In this document: in pieces, positions 26,244 through 34,858 of the stretch
Numbering within the stretch: position 1 is the first letter of the stretch
Layout of the letters: each line of letters starts with the position of its first letter
Assembly: GCF_002257695.2 (NCBI RefSeq)
Contig: NZ_CP155571.1
Source: Sporomusa acidovorans
Lineage (GTDB): Bacteria; Bacillota; Negativicutes; Sporomusales; Sporomusaceae
Length of the DNA: 64,000 nt
Reading direction: 5' to 3' (one strand)
Translations under genes and position numbers: made by a program
The notes under the pieces: model-generated
The model's database searches: none
Told to the model about the DNA's origin: nothing
What the model saw: the letters and a program-made list of their open reading frames with translations, nothing else

Positions 26244-26789
26244 TTACCCACCGGCTCCCCGCTTTAAATTGAGACGACACGTACAAACGTGCTTTTTCCA
26301 CTTTCTAAGCTTAGCACGAAAACTCTTAAACGGTGCTACCGAATTGATATGCACCCATTTCCACAACGGCCAATTTGCATCTGTTACTGTCCACTTACGT
26401 ACATTCGGTGTAAAGAGTTCCTCATCACTCAATTGCTCAATCCAGTTACACCACTCTCCCATAGCGCCTCTAAACAGAGTTCGTAATTCTGTTAACGAGT
26501 ATCCGCGGTATTCTGCGTAAAACTGTTGGTAAAGCGCTCCCAACTGATTCCACTTGTAGTCAGGAGAAGGAGTAACGACTTTTCTGCCGGCCAATTCATC
26601 CTTTTCCCATCCCCTAACAAGCTTTAACTAACCAAGCTGATAGGCAAGCATCTCCTGTGGGGTTTTATCCACTTCTTCGAGACGGACATGTATTTTATTA
26701 TCAGGAACCGCATCAAACTCTTTGTCAAATAGGTGGTATGTCTTTTGAATGGCAGCAAGCAGCGCTTCCTTACTCTCGTATTCTTGCAA
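26244..26789 (-). pseudogene. ClbS/DfsB-family gene interrupted by an in-frame stop
   Basis: From a TTG at 26789 (GAGGTG upstream) the frame encodes LQEYESKEALLAAIQKTYHL and continues to YQLG, where a TAG at 26628-26630 replaces the Trp codon expected in this family. The same frame then continues KLVRGWEKDELAGRKV.. PSPDYKWNQLG to the end at 26244. The family is a four-helix-bundle (DUF1706) group that includes the colibactin self-protection protein ClbS. A single TGG to TAG change is the only defect seen, so the loss may be recent or a strain-level mutation. Confidence 0.85.
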
Positions 26790-26804
26790 TTTTAGCACCT
26801 CATT

Positions 26805-26930
26805 TCATTCTACGTCAGCCGCAAAAGTATACCGCTTCTCTCTGTCCGCCCGCAAAACCGCATACTGCTTTACATTCTTATATCGTCCTTTGGCAAACGA
26901 CTTTTCCCGGGCAATCCCTGCAAAGCTCAT
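26805..26930 (-). CDS. 41-residue basic protein
   Basis: ATG at 26930 after GGGGTGAT; the product begins MSFAGIAREKSFAKGRYK and ends TFAADVE. It is basic and lies 15 bases upstream of the broken clbS-like gene on the same strand, so the two were probably one transcript. No family recognised. Confidence 0.5.
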   Translation of the reverse strand: MSFAGIAREKSFAKGRYKNVKQYAVLRADREKRYTFAADVE

Positions 26931-26952
26931 TTTTACATCACCCCTGCTATTT

Positions 26953-27165
26953 TCATTTAGTAAAGCGCGGCAACATTTGCATACAGGAAATTAAAAACCA
27001 CTGACAATTCATAGCAAGGCGCAAATTTCCCGGGAAATTGTCAGCTATTTCCATATATTTTGCCATAAAGTTCGGAAACCATGTGACAATGAAGTACTGG
27101 GTAACATCAGATAACTCATAGCGACACCATCCGGCACTAAGATGTCCTATATCTGCTGTAGGCAA
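26953..27165 (-). pseudogene. Possible gene fragment
   Basis: A minus-strand frame with protein-like composition (YFIVTWFPNFMAKYMEIADN) ends 23 bases before the 41-residue gene, but it has no ATG, only a TTG without a ribosome site, and stops precede it. It may be the 3' end of a decayed gene. I do not recognise the family. Confidence 0.3.
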
Positions 27166-27204
27166 AACTAATTGAACCTAAATAATGATCAGTAGTACAT
27201 TAGC

Positions 27205-27238
27205 AAAGCCTCGATATTCTGACTCATATCGAGGCTTT
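27205..27238. terminator. Bidirectional terminator
   Basis: AAAGCCTCGATAT and ATATCGAGGCTTT around eight bases, followed by T-rich sequence on the plus side; it lies 20 bases beyond the lipoprotein gene stop. Confidence 0.8.
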
Positions 27239-27258
27239 TATTTTAATAAACCAGCTGG

Positions 27259-27768
27259 TTACTTGGGATTATACTCAGTAGCATTTGCACTTTTACGTGG
27301 AAAATACGTTAGTGTATTTTTGTACATTCCCGCTGATAAATCTCCGCTGAACCCAGCTACATAATGTTCAGCTAAAATCTTGTCCTCATCCTGAGAAGGA
27401 TTGCGTTTTCCTTTGACCCATTTCTGATAATAAATTTCTAGAGCCTGCTTACTATCAAAGAAATCTACTGATGTTTTACTCCCTTTTTCCTTCACCAGTT
27501 TATCGATAATTGCTTGTAAATCTTCTTGGGCGTTATCCGTGTTGTAATCATCAGGTTGAACTAATACATAAAGATTAGTTCCCTTATCAAACCGCTTAGT
27601 CGTTACAGTATAGATGATTTCAAACGGCTTTAATTGTTGCTGGTTCTCCTGAACGGCTGCCGCCTGCTGAGAATTTTGAGCCGGCTTATTTTCGGGTGGC
27701 TTTGTGTTTTCTCCACAACCACTTATTAAAAAACATAATAGTAAAGATAAAAGAATTGCTGCTCGCAT
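27259..27768 (-). CDS. Putative lipoprotein of unknown function
   Basis: 169 residues. A lipoprotein signal (LLSLLLCFLISGCGEN, lipobox LISGC) is followed by a Gln/Pro/Asn-rich linker and a roughly 110-residue domain beginning FEIIYTVTTKRFDKGTNLYV. AAGGAGAACGATT precedes the ATG. The gene stands alone with its own terminator. No family recognised. Confidence 0.8.
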   Translation of the reverse strand: MRAAILLSLLLCFLISGCGENTKPPENKPAQNSQQAAAVQENQQQLKPFEIIYTVTTKRFDKGTNLYVLVQPDDYNTDNAQEDLQAIIDKLVKEKGSKTSVDFFDSKQALEIYYQKWVKGKRNPSQDEDKILAEHYVAGFSGDLSAGMYKNTLTYFPRKSANATEYNPK

Positions 27769-28392
27769 AATCGTTCTCCTTCCCCTTAAATTAATGTAAT
27801 TATAGTAATAAATTTCTTGGCTTTTTGTAAACTTGTCGAACTATCTCCATAAGAAAGCTGGTTTCGCTAGTTCCATATTCCAATTTATACCAAGTTAGTA
27901 TGCCACACTTATTTATTCCAGATTGGAAAATTATATCCTCTTAATTCCCTGTAAAAGTTGCATTCCGGATATAAAAATTACCTCATTTAATGGGGTATTG
28001 CTGCTAACTATCCTCCTTTTGCGTTTAAAAGTCTTCCTGAATACCTTGGCCATGACCATGCAAAGACGAACAGTCCTTACAGAAATATTTGTCTGTAAGG
28101 ACTGTTCGTATAGCGTGCCTATAAAGGTTAGGCACACTGTTTATTCATCAAATCAGCGATAGCTGAACAAAGCAAATGAATTTTTCCCGATATTTTCCAT
28201 CAATTTCTCAACCAAAAACGCCTTGCCATGTGCCGGGAAAATACGTCGTGCGTTATAATCAATTCGAAATAGGTGTGTTTGCTATACCCTTTTTTAGAGA
28301 AAGTGTTTCGAAATTTTTTTAATATTATCTTGACATATCATCAGATGTCTTTCCGAAGCGTATAGATACTATACTCTTTGTGTAAAAAAATA
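27769..28392. other. 624-base intergenic region, no gene seen
   Basis: AT-rich between the lipoprotein and marR genes. It contains the strong hairpin at 28066-28109, a small GTGCCTATAAAGGTTAGGCAC hairpin beside it, and a GTATAGATACTATAC palindrome near 28361-28375 just past the end of marR1. No open frame with a ribosome site was found. Confidence 0.45.
28066..28109. terminator. Perfect 17 bp hairpin
   Basis: ACGAACAGTCCTTACAG pairs with CTGTAAGGACTGTTCGT around ten bases. No gene reads into it closely from either side and there is no T-run, so it may be a relic or an operator-like palindrome. Confidence 0.45.
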
Positions 28393-28869
28393 TTATTTAT
28401 CAGCTTCCTGTTTAAAACGTTCCAGTTTTGTTTCCAGGGTAGCCAAAACACCTTTTAGATACTTAATATTTTCCTCAGAGTCATTCCTAATGATTTCATT
28501 TACCATATCGTCAATCTGTTTATGAAATTTGATATGACTGTTATAGGCCGTTTCACCCTTGGGCGTTAATTTTAGCACCAGTTTTGACTGATTATTAATA
28601 TCCTTTTCTTTACTAATTAAACCCTTCTTCTCCAGTTTGATTATAATTTGCGAGACAGCTCCCTTAGTTACTTTGAGAATATTGGCCAAACCGGTTACGT
28701 GAATCCCTTCGTTTTGCTTGATCTTATTAATCATATGCATTTCCGAGGGATACAATGGCACATCGGTTCCGTAATAACGAGTTTTTTGATCAATTTCAAA
28801 AAACTTATATACTACTTTTAAAAGTGAATAACTAATTTTTAATGCCTGTAAATCATGTGTATTCATCAT
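28393..28869 (-). CDS. MarR-family regulator 1
   Basis: 158 residues with a winged-helix domain (GIHVTGLANILKVTKGAVSQIIIKLEKKGLI). Two ATG codons are adjacent at 28869 and 28866 and neither has a good ribosome site; a GTG at 28887 is an alternative. A 19-base palindrome (28876-28894) overlaps the expected start of transcription and may be its autoregulatory operator. It is paralogous to the regulator at 29206-29661 and divergent from it. Confidence 0.88.
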   Translation of the reverse strand: MMNTHDLQALKISYSLLKVVYKFFEIDQKTRYYGTDVPLYPSEMHMINKIKQNEGIHVTGLANILKVTKGAVSQIIIKLEKKGLISKEKDINNQSKLVLKLTPKGETAYNSHIKFHKQIDDMVNEIIRNDSEENIKYLKGVLATLETKLERFKQEADK

Positions 28870-28875
28870 AGCAAA

Positions 28876-28894
28876 AGTATATAGCACCTATACT
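28876..28894 (-). promoter_or_regulatory. Palindrome at the marR1 start
   Basis: Minus strand AGTATAGGTGCTATATACT, a near-perfect dyad spanning a TATACT that could serve as -10. A related GTATAGATACTATAC occurs just downstream of the gene. Confidence 0.45.
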
Positions 28895-29135
28895 CTTCTG
28901 TCAATATTTATTTACTAATGCTTCTTCTCCCCACGCTATTCATTTATCCCACTCTGTATTCCACTGCAGCCGATGATATGCGTTAGGTCGCCAAAGTGGA
29001 GGCAAAACAATTCATTCCGCCCTTGCACATTCATGCGGCGGTAACTGTTGAAATTCTTCGGGTTGATATACGACGGCTGTATCAACGTAACAGTACATGT
29101 TGTTATAAATTTAAAAATAATACTTGCATTTATAG

Positions 29136-29150
29136 TTTACCTGGTATACA
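29136..29150 (+). promoter_or_regulatory. MarR operator copy 1
   Basis: GTTTACCTGGTATAC, 56 bases before marR2. It matches the perfect dyad at 29782-29796 at 14 of 15 positions. Confidence 0.65.
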
Positions 29151-29205
29151 TTATATTTGTAAAGAACAAATGCTAGATTTTAGCAATGAAAAGGGAAGTC
29201 GTAAA

Positions 29206-29661
29206 ATGAACAGCCAAAGTGAAAGTATTATTGAAATCATGACGCGCATTATTAATAAAGCATCATCGCTTATGACTGAACCGCGTCTTTTCGGAACCGA
29301 AGATGTTCTATATGCCTCTGAAATCCATATGCTGGATGTCATCGGCAGGAATCCCGGAATTAATGTGACTGAAATCGCAGACAGGCTGGGCATTACCAAA
29401 GGAGCCGTTCCGAAAATTATCCGTAAACTCATGGCTAAAGACCTGGTTTGCCGCTATCAAACAAACGGCAATAAAAAAATCGTCCTGTTTAAACTCACCG
29501 CTAAAGGGTGTATTGCTTTTCAACGTCATATAGAATGGCATCAAGAATTCGACAGCGGCATTATCCAAAAACTTGACTTTCTGGATAAATCCCAACTTCT
29601 TTTTCTAAACAGCATTATGACTGATATTGAACAATATATCGATAAAATAAAAAAAGGGTAA
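29206..29661 (+). CDS. MarR-family regulator 2, likely repressor of the emrAB pair
   Basis: 151 residues; winged-helix segment GINVTEIADRLGITKGAVPKIIRKLMAKDLV. The ATG at 29206 has AAGGGAAG upstream; the frame is open further but lacks a ribosome site there. It precedes an emrA-emrB pair, and 15-base GTTTACCTGGTAAAC dyads lie both upstream of it and between it and emrA, which suggests that it represses both itself and the pump. Confidence 0.9.
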   Translation: MNSQSESIIEIMTRIINKASSLMTEPRLFGTEDVLYASEIHMLDVIGRNPGINVTEIADRLGITKGAVPKIIRKLMAKDLVCRYQTNGNKKIVLFKLTAKGCIAFQRHIEWHQEFDSGIIQKLDFLDKSQLLFLNSIMTDIEQYIDKIKKG

Positions 29662-29677
29662 TTAATCTTGTCAACAT

Positions 29678-29692
29678 GTTTACCTAGTAAAC
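29678..29692 (+). promoter_or_regulatory. MarR operator copy 2
   Basis: GTTTACCTAGTAAAC, a perfect dyad of the same type just after marR2. Confidence 0.65.
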
Positions 29693-29781
29693 CATATGTA
29701 ATATTCTAACTTTCTTTGCTATTTTTAAAAATATATAATACCTTCACCATTCACTATCGTACCATTTATCTTTCTCTTAAT

Positions 29782-29796
29782 GTTTACCTGGTAAAC
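29782..29796 (+). promoter_or_regulatory. MarR operator copy 3
   Basis: GTTTACCTGGTAAAC, about 115 bases upstream of the emrA-like start, consistent with control of the pump promoter. Confidence 0.7.
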
Positions 29797-29911
29797 TTTA
29801 TACATCATACTAAGCAGAACATTCGTCTCGCCCAGTCTTTGTCTATGGATGTTGGTCTTTGAACCGACTGAACAGACAGAGACTTGCAATAAATAAGGAG
29901 GAGTGATCATC

Positions 29912-30976
29912 ATGTCGGACAGATACCAGCTCAATAAACATAAAATTACAATTGCCGCAGGAATTTTCTTTCTGCTTGCCGGCCTTGCCGGCGGTGGCTG
30001 GTGGTGGTATCAATCCACAAAACTGGTAAGTACCGATGATGCCAGAGTCAGTGGAACCATCGTCAGTATCGGTCCCAAAATTTCCGGACGCATCGCCGAA
30101 GTGCTTGTGAAAGAAGGCGATACGGTTCAAACCGGCCAAATACTGGCCAGAATTGATGTTCGGGATGCTGCTGTACAAAAAAAACAGGCGGAAGCGGCCC
30201 TGGCCACTGCCAAAGCGAAATATGACGCCATAGCAGCCGGTTCCCGTCCGCAGGAAATCGGTCAGGCACGAGCCGGGGCTGAGCAGGCACAGGCCGCCGC
30301 CGACCAGGCTTTGGCCAATTTACGGAATGCTGAAAAAACCTATCAGCGGATGAGTAAGCTGTACGAGGACGGTGCCATCAGCACCACGCAAAGGGATAAT
30401 GCGGAGACTGCTTACTTAATGGCCAAGGAAAGCTGGAAAGCCGCCTGCAAATCTACCAACAGTGCCGGTCAAAAATTGGATTTGGTTGAGGCCGGTTCCC
30501 GTGAAGAAGAGATCCGCGCTGCCGCCGCTCAGGTACAGCAGGCCGAGGCCGCCCTGGAAGCAGCCAGTTTAAATAACGAATATACCGATATTTTATCGCC
30601 TGTCGATGGGATTATCGCTTTAAAAGATGTTAATTCCGGGGAAGTGGTTACGGTCGGGCAGACATTATTTTCAGTTGTCGACAGCAAAGACCTGTGGCTG
30701 AATGCCCGGATCGAAGAAACCAAAATCGGCAAAATCAAACTGAATCAAACGGTAGACTATACAATCGACGGGTATCCAGGCCGTACCTTTACCGGCGAAG
30801 TCTATGAAATCGGCATTGCCACCAATTCGACTTTTGCCCTGGTCCCTACCGAAAATACCTCCGGTAATTTTACCAAAGTGACCCAGCGTATTCCGATAAA
30901 GATCACCCTGCCGGAAAACAGCGGTATTGTCTTTCGCCCCGGTATGCAGGCCTTGATTGATATTCATCTGCAATAA
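29912..30976 (+). CDS. EmrA/HlyD-type membrane fusion protein
   Basis: 354 residues. A short cytosolic start, one transmembrane helix (IAAGIFFLLAGLAGGGWWWY), a biotinyl-lipoyl-like segment (TIVSIGPKISGRIAEVLVKEGDTV), a long Ala/Gln-rich coiled coil (about residues 90-215) and a beta-barrel domain. Such adaptors link an inner-membrane MFS pump to an outer-membrane channel, which fits a diderm envelope. ATG at 29912 after AGGAGGAG. The pump gene follows 23 bases later. Confidence 0.92.
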   Translation: MSDRYQLNKHKITIAAGIFFLLAGLAGGGWWWYQSTKLVSTDDARVSGTIVSIGPKISGRIAEVLVKEGDTVQTGQILARIDVRDAAVQKKQAEAALATAKAKYDAIAAGSRPQEIGQARAGAEQAQAAADQALANLRNAEKTYQRMSKLYEDGAISTTQRDNAETAYLMAKESWKAACKSTNSAGQKLDLVEAGSREEEIRAAAAQVQQAEAALEAASLNNEYTDILSPVDGIIALKDVNSGEVVTVGQTLFSVVDSKDLWLNARIEETKIGKIKLNQTVDYTIDGYPGRTFTGEVYEIGIATNSTFALVPTENTSGNFTKVTQRIPIKITLPENSGIVFRPGMQALIDIHLQ

Positions 30977-30999
30977 CCGGACAGAGGAGGAACTATCTG

Positions 31000-32577
31000 A
31001 TGATCATACCGCGACTGACTATCAAAAAAGAAATCTACAAGTGGGTGGCTCTCGGTGTTACCTTGATCGGCGGTTTTATGAGCACCCTGGATACCAGCAT
31101 TATTAATGTTGCCGTACCTAAAATGATGGCGGCTTTTGCAGTCGGCACCGAAGACGCGCAGTGGATTTTGACCGCTTACATGCTGACAATGGGTGTTCTT
31201 CAGCCGACCAGCGGCTACTTATGCAATTCGTTTGGCACCCGCCGGATGTACTTACTGAGCTTATTTGTTTTCACTGTGGGGTCTCTGCTCTGCAGTCTGG
31301 CCTGGAACAATAACAGTATGATAGTGTTTCGGGTAATTCAGGCCCTTGGCGGCGGCTTAATTCTTCCCATCAGCATGTCCATTGTCCTGCAGGAGTTTGC
31401 TCCTGCGGAACGGAATCTGGCCATGGGAATATGGGGGATTTGCGTGGCCGTTGCCCCGGCAATCGGCCCGACGCTGGGGGGATACCTGATTGACGAATGG
31501 AGCTGGCACTATATCTTTACGCTCAACGTTCCCATCGGCCTGCTTGGATATTTGCTGGCCCATTTAACCCTCAAAGAAAGCCCGATCCGGCCTGATGTCA
31601 AATTTGATTTTGCAGGTTTTAGTTTCTGTGCAGCCGGGCTGTTTTGCCTGCTGCTGGCATTAAGCAAAGGCGTAGATAAAGGCTGGGATTCATTCTACAT
31701 CATCAGTCTTTTATATATGGCTTTGGCCTCCTTAACGCTCTTTGTGCTGATCGAACTGAACCGGAATGATCCCCTGCTGGACTTATCCCTGTTTCGCGAC
31801 TGGAATTTTACCCTGGGCAATTTATTTAGTTTTATTAATTACACGATTTTATTAGGCAGTTTATTTTTAATTCCCCTCTTTTTTCAAAACATCCTGGGCT
31901 ATACCGCCTACGAGACAGGCCTGCTGTTATTGCCTGCCGGTCTCGTAAGCGGAGCACTCATGCCGGTGGCTGCCAAGATTGCTGATAAAATCGGGACAAA
32001 ACCGGTTGTCATGATCGCTTCCATATTTGCTCTGGGCGGAACATTCCCCCTGATGTTTCTTGACCTTGACACCAGTCCCGGCTACGTCCTTTCTATCCAG
32101 ATCTTTCGCGGCGTCTTTGTCGGCTCCTCGATTATTACGGTTACCGTTCTCAGCATGAGCCGGGTTCCCCGGGAAAAAATCAGTCAGGCTTCGGCAATTA
32201 ATAATACCGTACGCCAGGTCAGCGGCTCGTTTGGCCTGGCCGTATTGTCGACAGTTCTGCAAAACCGCCAAATTTATCACCTGGATCATATTGCCTCTCA
32301 TATCAATATCGCCTCAAAATCAACCCAGGATCTCATAACCTACGGAAAGCACTTATTTATGCAGCAGGGCTGTACGGAAGTTTTAGCCCACCAGCAAACA
32401 TTAATGCTGATTAACGGGTTCGTCCAAAAACAAACCACGATTTTTTCTTTTGATGACGCTTTCTGGGTCTTAGGCATCTTTGCCGTATTGTGTTTATTGC
32501 TATCTTGCCTGTTAAAACCGGCACCGGTGGCTAAAAAACAAATTCTTAAACACGTAAAAAATGTGTCAGACACTTAG
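31000..32577 (+). CDS. EmrB/QacA-type (DHA2) multidrug MFS transporter
   Basis: 525 residues with about fourteen transmembrane segments. The motif LDTSIINVAVPKM in the first helix and GTRRMYLLS after the second are typical of the 14-helix drug:proton antiporters. AGGAGGA ribosome site; cotranscribed with the adaptor gene. No outer-membrane channel gene follows. Substrates unknown. Confidence 0.93.
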   Translation: MIIPRLTIKKEIYKWVALGVTLIGGFMSTLDTSIINVAVPKMMAAFAVGTEDAQWILTAYMLTMGVLQPTSGYLCNSFGTRRMYLLSLFVFTVGSLLCSLAWNNNSMIVFRVIQALGGGLILPISMSIVLQEFAPAERNLAMGIWGICVAVAPAIGPTLGGYLIDEWSWHYIFTLNVPIGLLGYLLAHLTLKESPIRPDVKFDFAGFSFCAAGLFCLLLALSKGVDKGWDSFYIISLLYMALASLTLFVLIELNRNDPLLDLSLFRDWNFTLGNLFSFINYTILLGSLFLIPLFFQNILGYTAYETGLLLLPAGLVSGALMPVAAKIADKIGTKPVVMIASIFALGGTFPLMFLDLDTSPGYVLSIQIFRGVFVGSSIITVTVLSMSRVPREKISQASAINNTVRQVSGSFGLAVLSTVLQNRQIYHLDHIASHINIASKSTQDLITYGKHLFMQQGCTEVLAHQQTLMLINGFVQKQTTIFSFDDAFWVLGIFAVLCLLLSCLLKPAPVAKKQILKHVKNVSDT

Positions 32578-32683
32578 GAAATTATACCGAACCAGCCAAT
32601 ACTGTCCTCAGCGGGTAATTATGCAAAATCTCCAATCAGCAGATGTATACAATAGTCCAGCTGACGATTGGCGGAAAATAAGT

Positions 32684-32710
32684 AAAGCTGCACAGCCAAG
32701 GTGCAGCTTT
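32684..32710. terminator. Terminator between the efflux operon and the next gene
   Basis: AAAGCTGCAC / GTGCAGCTTT around seven bases, placed between convergent genes. Confidence 0.75.
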
Positions 32711-32714
32711 ATCA

Positions 32715-33068
32715 TTAATTATCTGATGAACTTGAGCCAATTGCAATACCAATCAAAAGGGCCGCTATTGTACGCAGTTCCCGGTCATGCCGGTCTCTTT
32801 CCCGCGCTTGCCGCTCACGCCATGCCCGTTCGCTCTCGTGATGTCTGCGTCTCATTTCTCTTTCATGCCGCTCGCGCTCCCAGCGCATCCGCCTATCATG
32901 CTCCCGCCGGCGTTCCTCACGATCATGATACCGGTCATGCCGGTCAAGCTGTACTACTTGCTGCCCACCGGCATTGAATGGCGATGCTTCTGCCACAACT
33001 GCAAATAAGCCGGATTGCATGATACCTATCATTGAATATATAATTGTCTTCTTTACCAAGCCGCGCAT
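32715..33068 (-). CDS. Secreted protein rich in Arg, His and Glu
   Basis: 117 residues from the ATG at 33068 (GGAGG seven bases upstream; an earlier in-frame ATG touches the ribosome site). A signal peptide ending VVAEASP is followed by about 60 residues made almost wholly of Arg, Glu, His and Asp (for example RHDRYHDREERRREHDRR), and a short hydrophobic C-terminus (LLIGIAIGSSSSDN). The composition suggests a long charged helix, possibly metal- or surface-binding. No family recognised. It is probably exported to the periplasm. Confidence 0.7.
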   Translation of the reverse strand: MRGLVKKTIIYSMIGIMQSGLFAVVAEASPFNAGGQQVVQLDRHDRYHDREERRREHDRRMRWERERHEREMRRRHHESERAWRERQARERDRHDRELRTIAALLIGIAIGSSSSDN

Positions 33069-33184
33069 AGTCATTCCTCCTATATTTACTAACTCAAGTA
33101 TAAAATGGATATATGACAAAACTATGACAGAATCTAAAAAGGCTACTCAAATTTATTGAAGACAACCGGAATATTTTCCCCAGA

Positions 33185-33511
33185 ATGCCTATATATGTTC
33201 CCGCTCAATATACGGAAAAACTCGCCAGTATTCTGGGTTTGTCCTCAAAGGAAGTGCAAGTTCTGGAAGAACATCCCTATAAAGGAAATGTTGATCCTAT
33301 TCTCTATCGCCTGCATGAAGTTTTTGATACATATGGTCCGGCAATTAAAGCAATCATCCATGAGAAATTTGGCGATGGCAACGGCATTATGAGTGCCATT
33401 GATTTCTCTGTTGACGTCGACCGAGTCGAAGATCCTAAAGGTGACCGCGTTGTCATAACATTTAACGGCAAATTCCTGCCTTATAGCTGTAAAGGCAAGT
33501 ATCCCTGGTAA
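33185..33511 (+). CDS. Cyanase-like protein lacking the N-terminal HTH domain
   Basis: 108 residues matching the C-terminal two thirds of cyanate hydratase. The catalytic Arg and Glu are kept in LYRLHEV and the catalytic Ser in IMSAIDF, followed by DPKGDRVVITFNGKFLPY. Normal cyanases have about 150 residues with a helical N-terminal domain of some 50 residues that is absent here; a short deletion before the active site and a two-residue insertion (FGDGNG) are also seen. No ribosome site precedes the ATG, although the frame stays open back to 33128. It may be a decayed gene or a reduced variant. Confidence 0.75.
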   Translation: MPIYVPAQYTEKLASILGLSSKEVQVLEEHPYKGNVDPILYRLHEVFDTYGPAIKAIIHEKFGDGNGIMSAIDFSVDVDRVEDPKGDRVVITFNGKFLPYSCKGKYPW

Positions 33512-33590
33512 AAGAGGTCGACGCGCTGAATTACTGTTCCATTTTCGACTTTATACAACGCTTGATCAGCCCTTTCAAAAAAATCAGCAA

Positions 33591-33630
33591 GACAGTATGC
33601 CCCCCGGCTTGTACCGGGGGGCATACTGTC
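33591..33630 (+). terminator. Strong terminator after the cyanase-like gene
   Basis: GACAGTATGCCCCCCGG pairs perfectly with CCGGGGGGCATACTGTC around six bases. Confidence 0.85.
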
Positions 33631-33757
33631 TTCATTGCCGGGTTCATTGTAACCAACAGGCAGAAGCTATCTTTAGCGGTGAATGCATATTAGCTCCGGC
33701 AGTCCATGTAATAGACACCGCTTAGTACCATAGCCGACCCTAATAATCAAAAAGGAT

Positions 33758-33776
33758 GGCGGAATTTTATTCCGCT
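33758..33776 (+). repeat. 19 bp repeat, left copy beside the alpha/beta hydrolase
   Basis: GGCGGAATTTTATTCCGCT, itself a palindrome; an identical copy is at 34859-34877 on the other side of the hydrolase gene. The rest of 33631-33989 holds a TGGCATTGAATATT hairpin (about 33806-33843), a TATAAT-like -10 near 33866 and a possible tiny leader frame (MKIF) at 33914. Confidence 0.7.
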
Positions 33777-33989
33777 CAGACTGTAGACAAAGTCAAACTT
33801 TATGTTATGGCATTGAATATTAAAGTATAAATATTCAGTGCCATATTTTAAATGATTATTTGTTATAATTAACTCATATTAGTAAAAATGGAATTTGATA
33901 GCGAGGTGGAAGCATGAAGATTTTCTAAATATGCAAGGATAGAAAGCCTTGCTAATAAACAACAAAATGTAATTTAGGAGGGCTAAACA

Positions 33990-34766
33990 GTGAGCTATTT
34001 TAATTTTAATAACAAAAGAGTATATTATACTGAATTTGGTACTGGGACACCATTGCTACTACTTCATGGGAATACTGCTTCCTCAAATATGTTTGCTGAA
34101 ATTGCAGAAAGGTACGGGAAGGATTTCAAAGTAATCTTGATTGATTTTTTAGGGCATGGAAAATCAGACAGGCTTAATGAATTTCCTGCCGACTTATGGT
34201 TTAATGAAGCTGAACAGGTAATCGCTTTTTTAAGAGAAAAGCAATATACAAAGGTAAATATTATCGGCAGTAGCGGTGGTGCTTTAGTTGCTATGAATGT
34301 TGCGTTGGAAGTACCTGAACTTATCAATAAAGTGATTGCTGATAGTTTTGAGGGAGAAAAACCAATAAAAGTATTTACAGAGAATGTTGAGGCAGATAGA
34401 GAAAACTCTAAGCATAATGAAAATGCAAGAATGTTTTATTCCTATATGCATGGTTCTGATTGGGAAAAAGTTGTCGATAATGATACAAGAGCCGTTATCA
34501 GACACCAAAAGGAAATCGGTAGATTTTTCCATAAAGACCTACAATCTTTTAAACCAGCTATTCTTTTGACAGGAAGTTTACAAGACGAATTTGTATGTAC
34601 CCTAGCCCCCAATTATTTTGAAAAAGCCTATGGAGAACTGATTTCAAAAATTGGACATGGTAAAATTCATTTATTTGATACTGGCGGACACCCTGCCATG
34701 CTTACAAATCAAAATAGTTTTTATCAGTTGAGTATGAAGTTTTTGAACAGTAAATTCACCCTATAG
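33990..34766 (+). CDS. Alpha/beta hydrolase
   Basis: 258 residues from a GTG start with AGGAGGG upstream. Features are the oxyanion segment LLLHGNTAS, DFLGHGKSD, the nucleophile elbow GSSGGA (Ser near residue 92) and a late TGGHPAM that supplies the catalytic His. The gene is clearly more AT-rich than its neighbours and is bracketed by two identical 19 bp palindromes and its own terminator, suggesting separate acquisition. Substrate unknown. Confidence 0.88.
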   Translation: MSYFNFNNKRVYYTEFGTGTPLLLLHGNTASSNMFAEIAERYGKDFKVILIDFLGHGKSDRLNEFPADLWFNEAEQVIAFLREKQYTKVNIIGSSGGALVAMNVALEVPELINKVIADSFEGEKPIKVFTENVEADRENSKHNENARMFYSYMHGSDWEKVVDNDTRAVIRHQKEIGRFFHKDLQSFKPAILLTGSLQDEFVCTLAPNYFEKAYGELISKIGHGKIHLFDTGGHPAMLTNQNSFYQLSMKFLNSKFTL

Positions 34767-34770
34767 GTTG

Positions 34771-34800
34771 AGAAAAGCACAGCGTTTGCCGTGCTTTTCT
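34771..34800 (+). terminator. Terminator of the alpha/beta hydrolase gene
   Basis: AGAAAAGCAC / GTGCTTTTCT around ten bases, directly after the stop codon. Confidence 0.85.
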
Positions 34801-34858
34801 TGCATATATATTCAATTTGTATAATGGATTACTAGAAAATTTGTTTGTCTACATTCTG

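Noticed and set aside
26628..26630. Amber codon in the clbS-like gene as possible pyrrolysine
   Set aside because: It replaces a conserved Trp in a protein family not known to use pyrrolysine, and no pyl genes are in the window; a point mutation is simpler.
33914..33928. Four-codon leader peptide (MKIF) before the alpha/beta hydrolase as an attenuator
   Set aside because: It has a fair ribosome site, but no codon run or terminator/antiterminator pair typical of attenuation follows.
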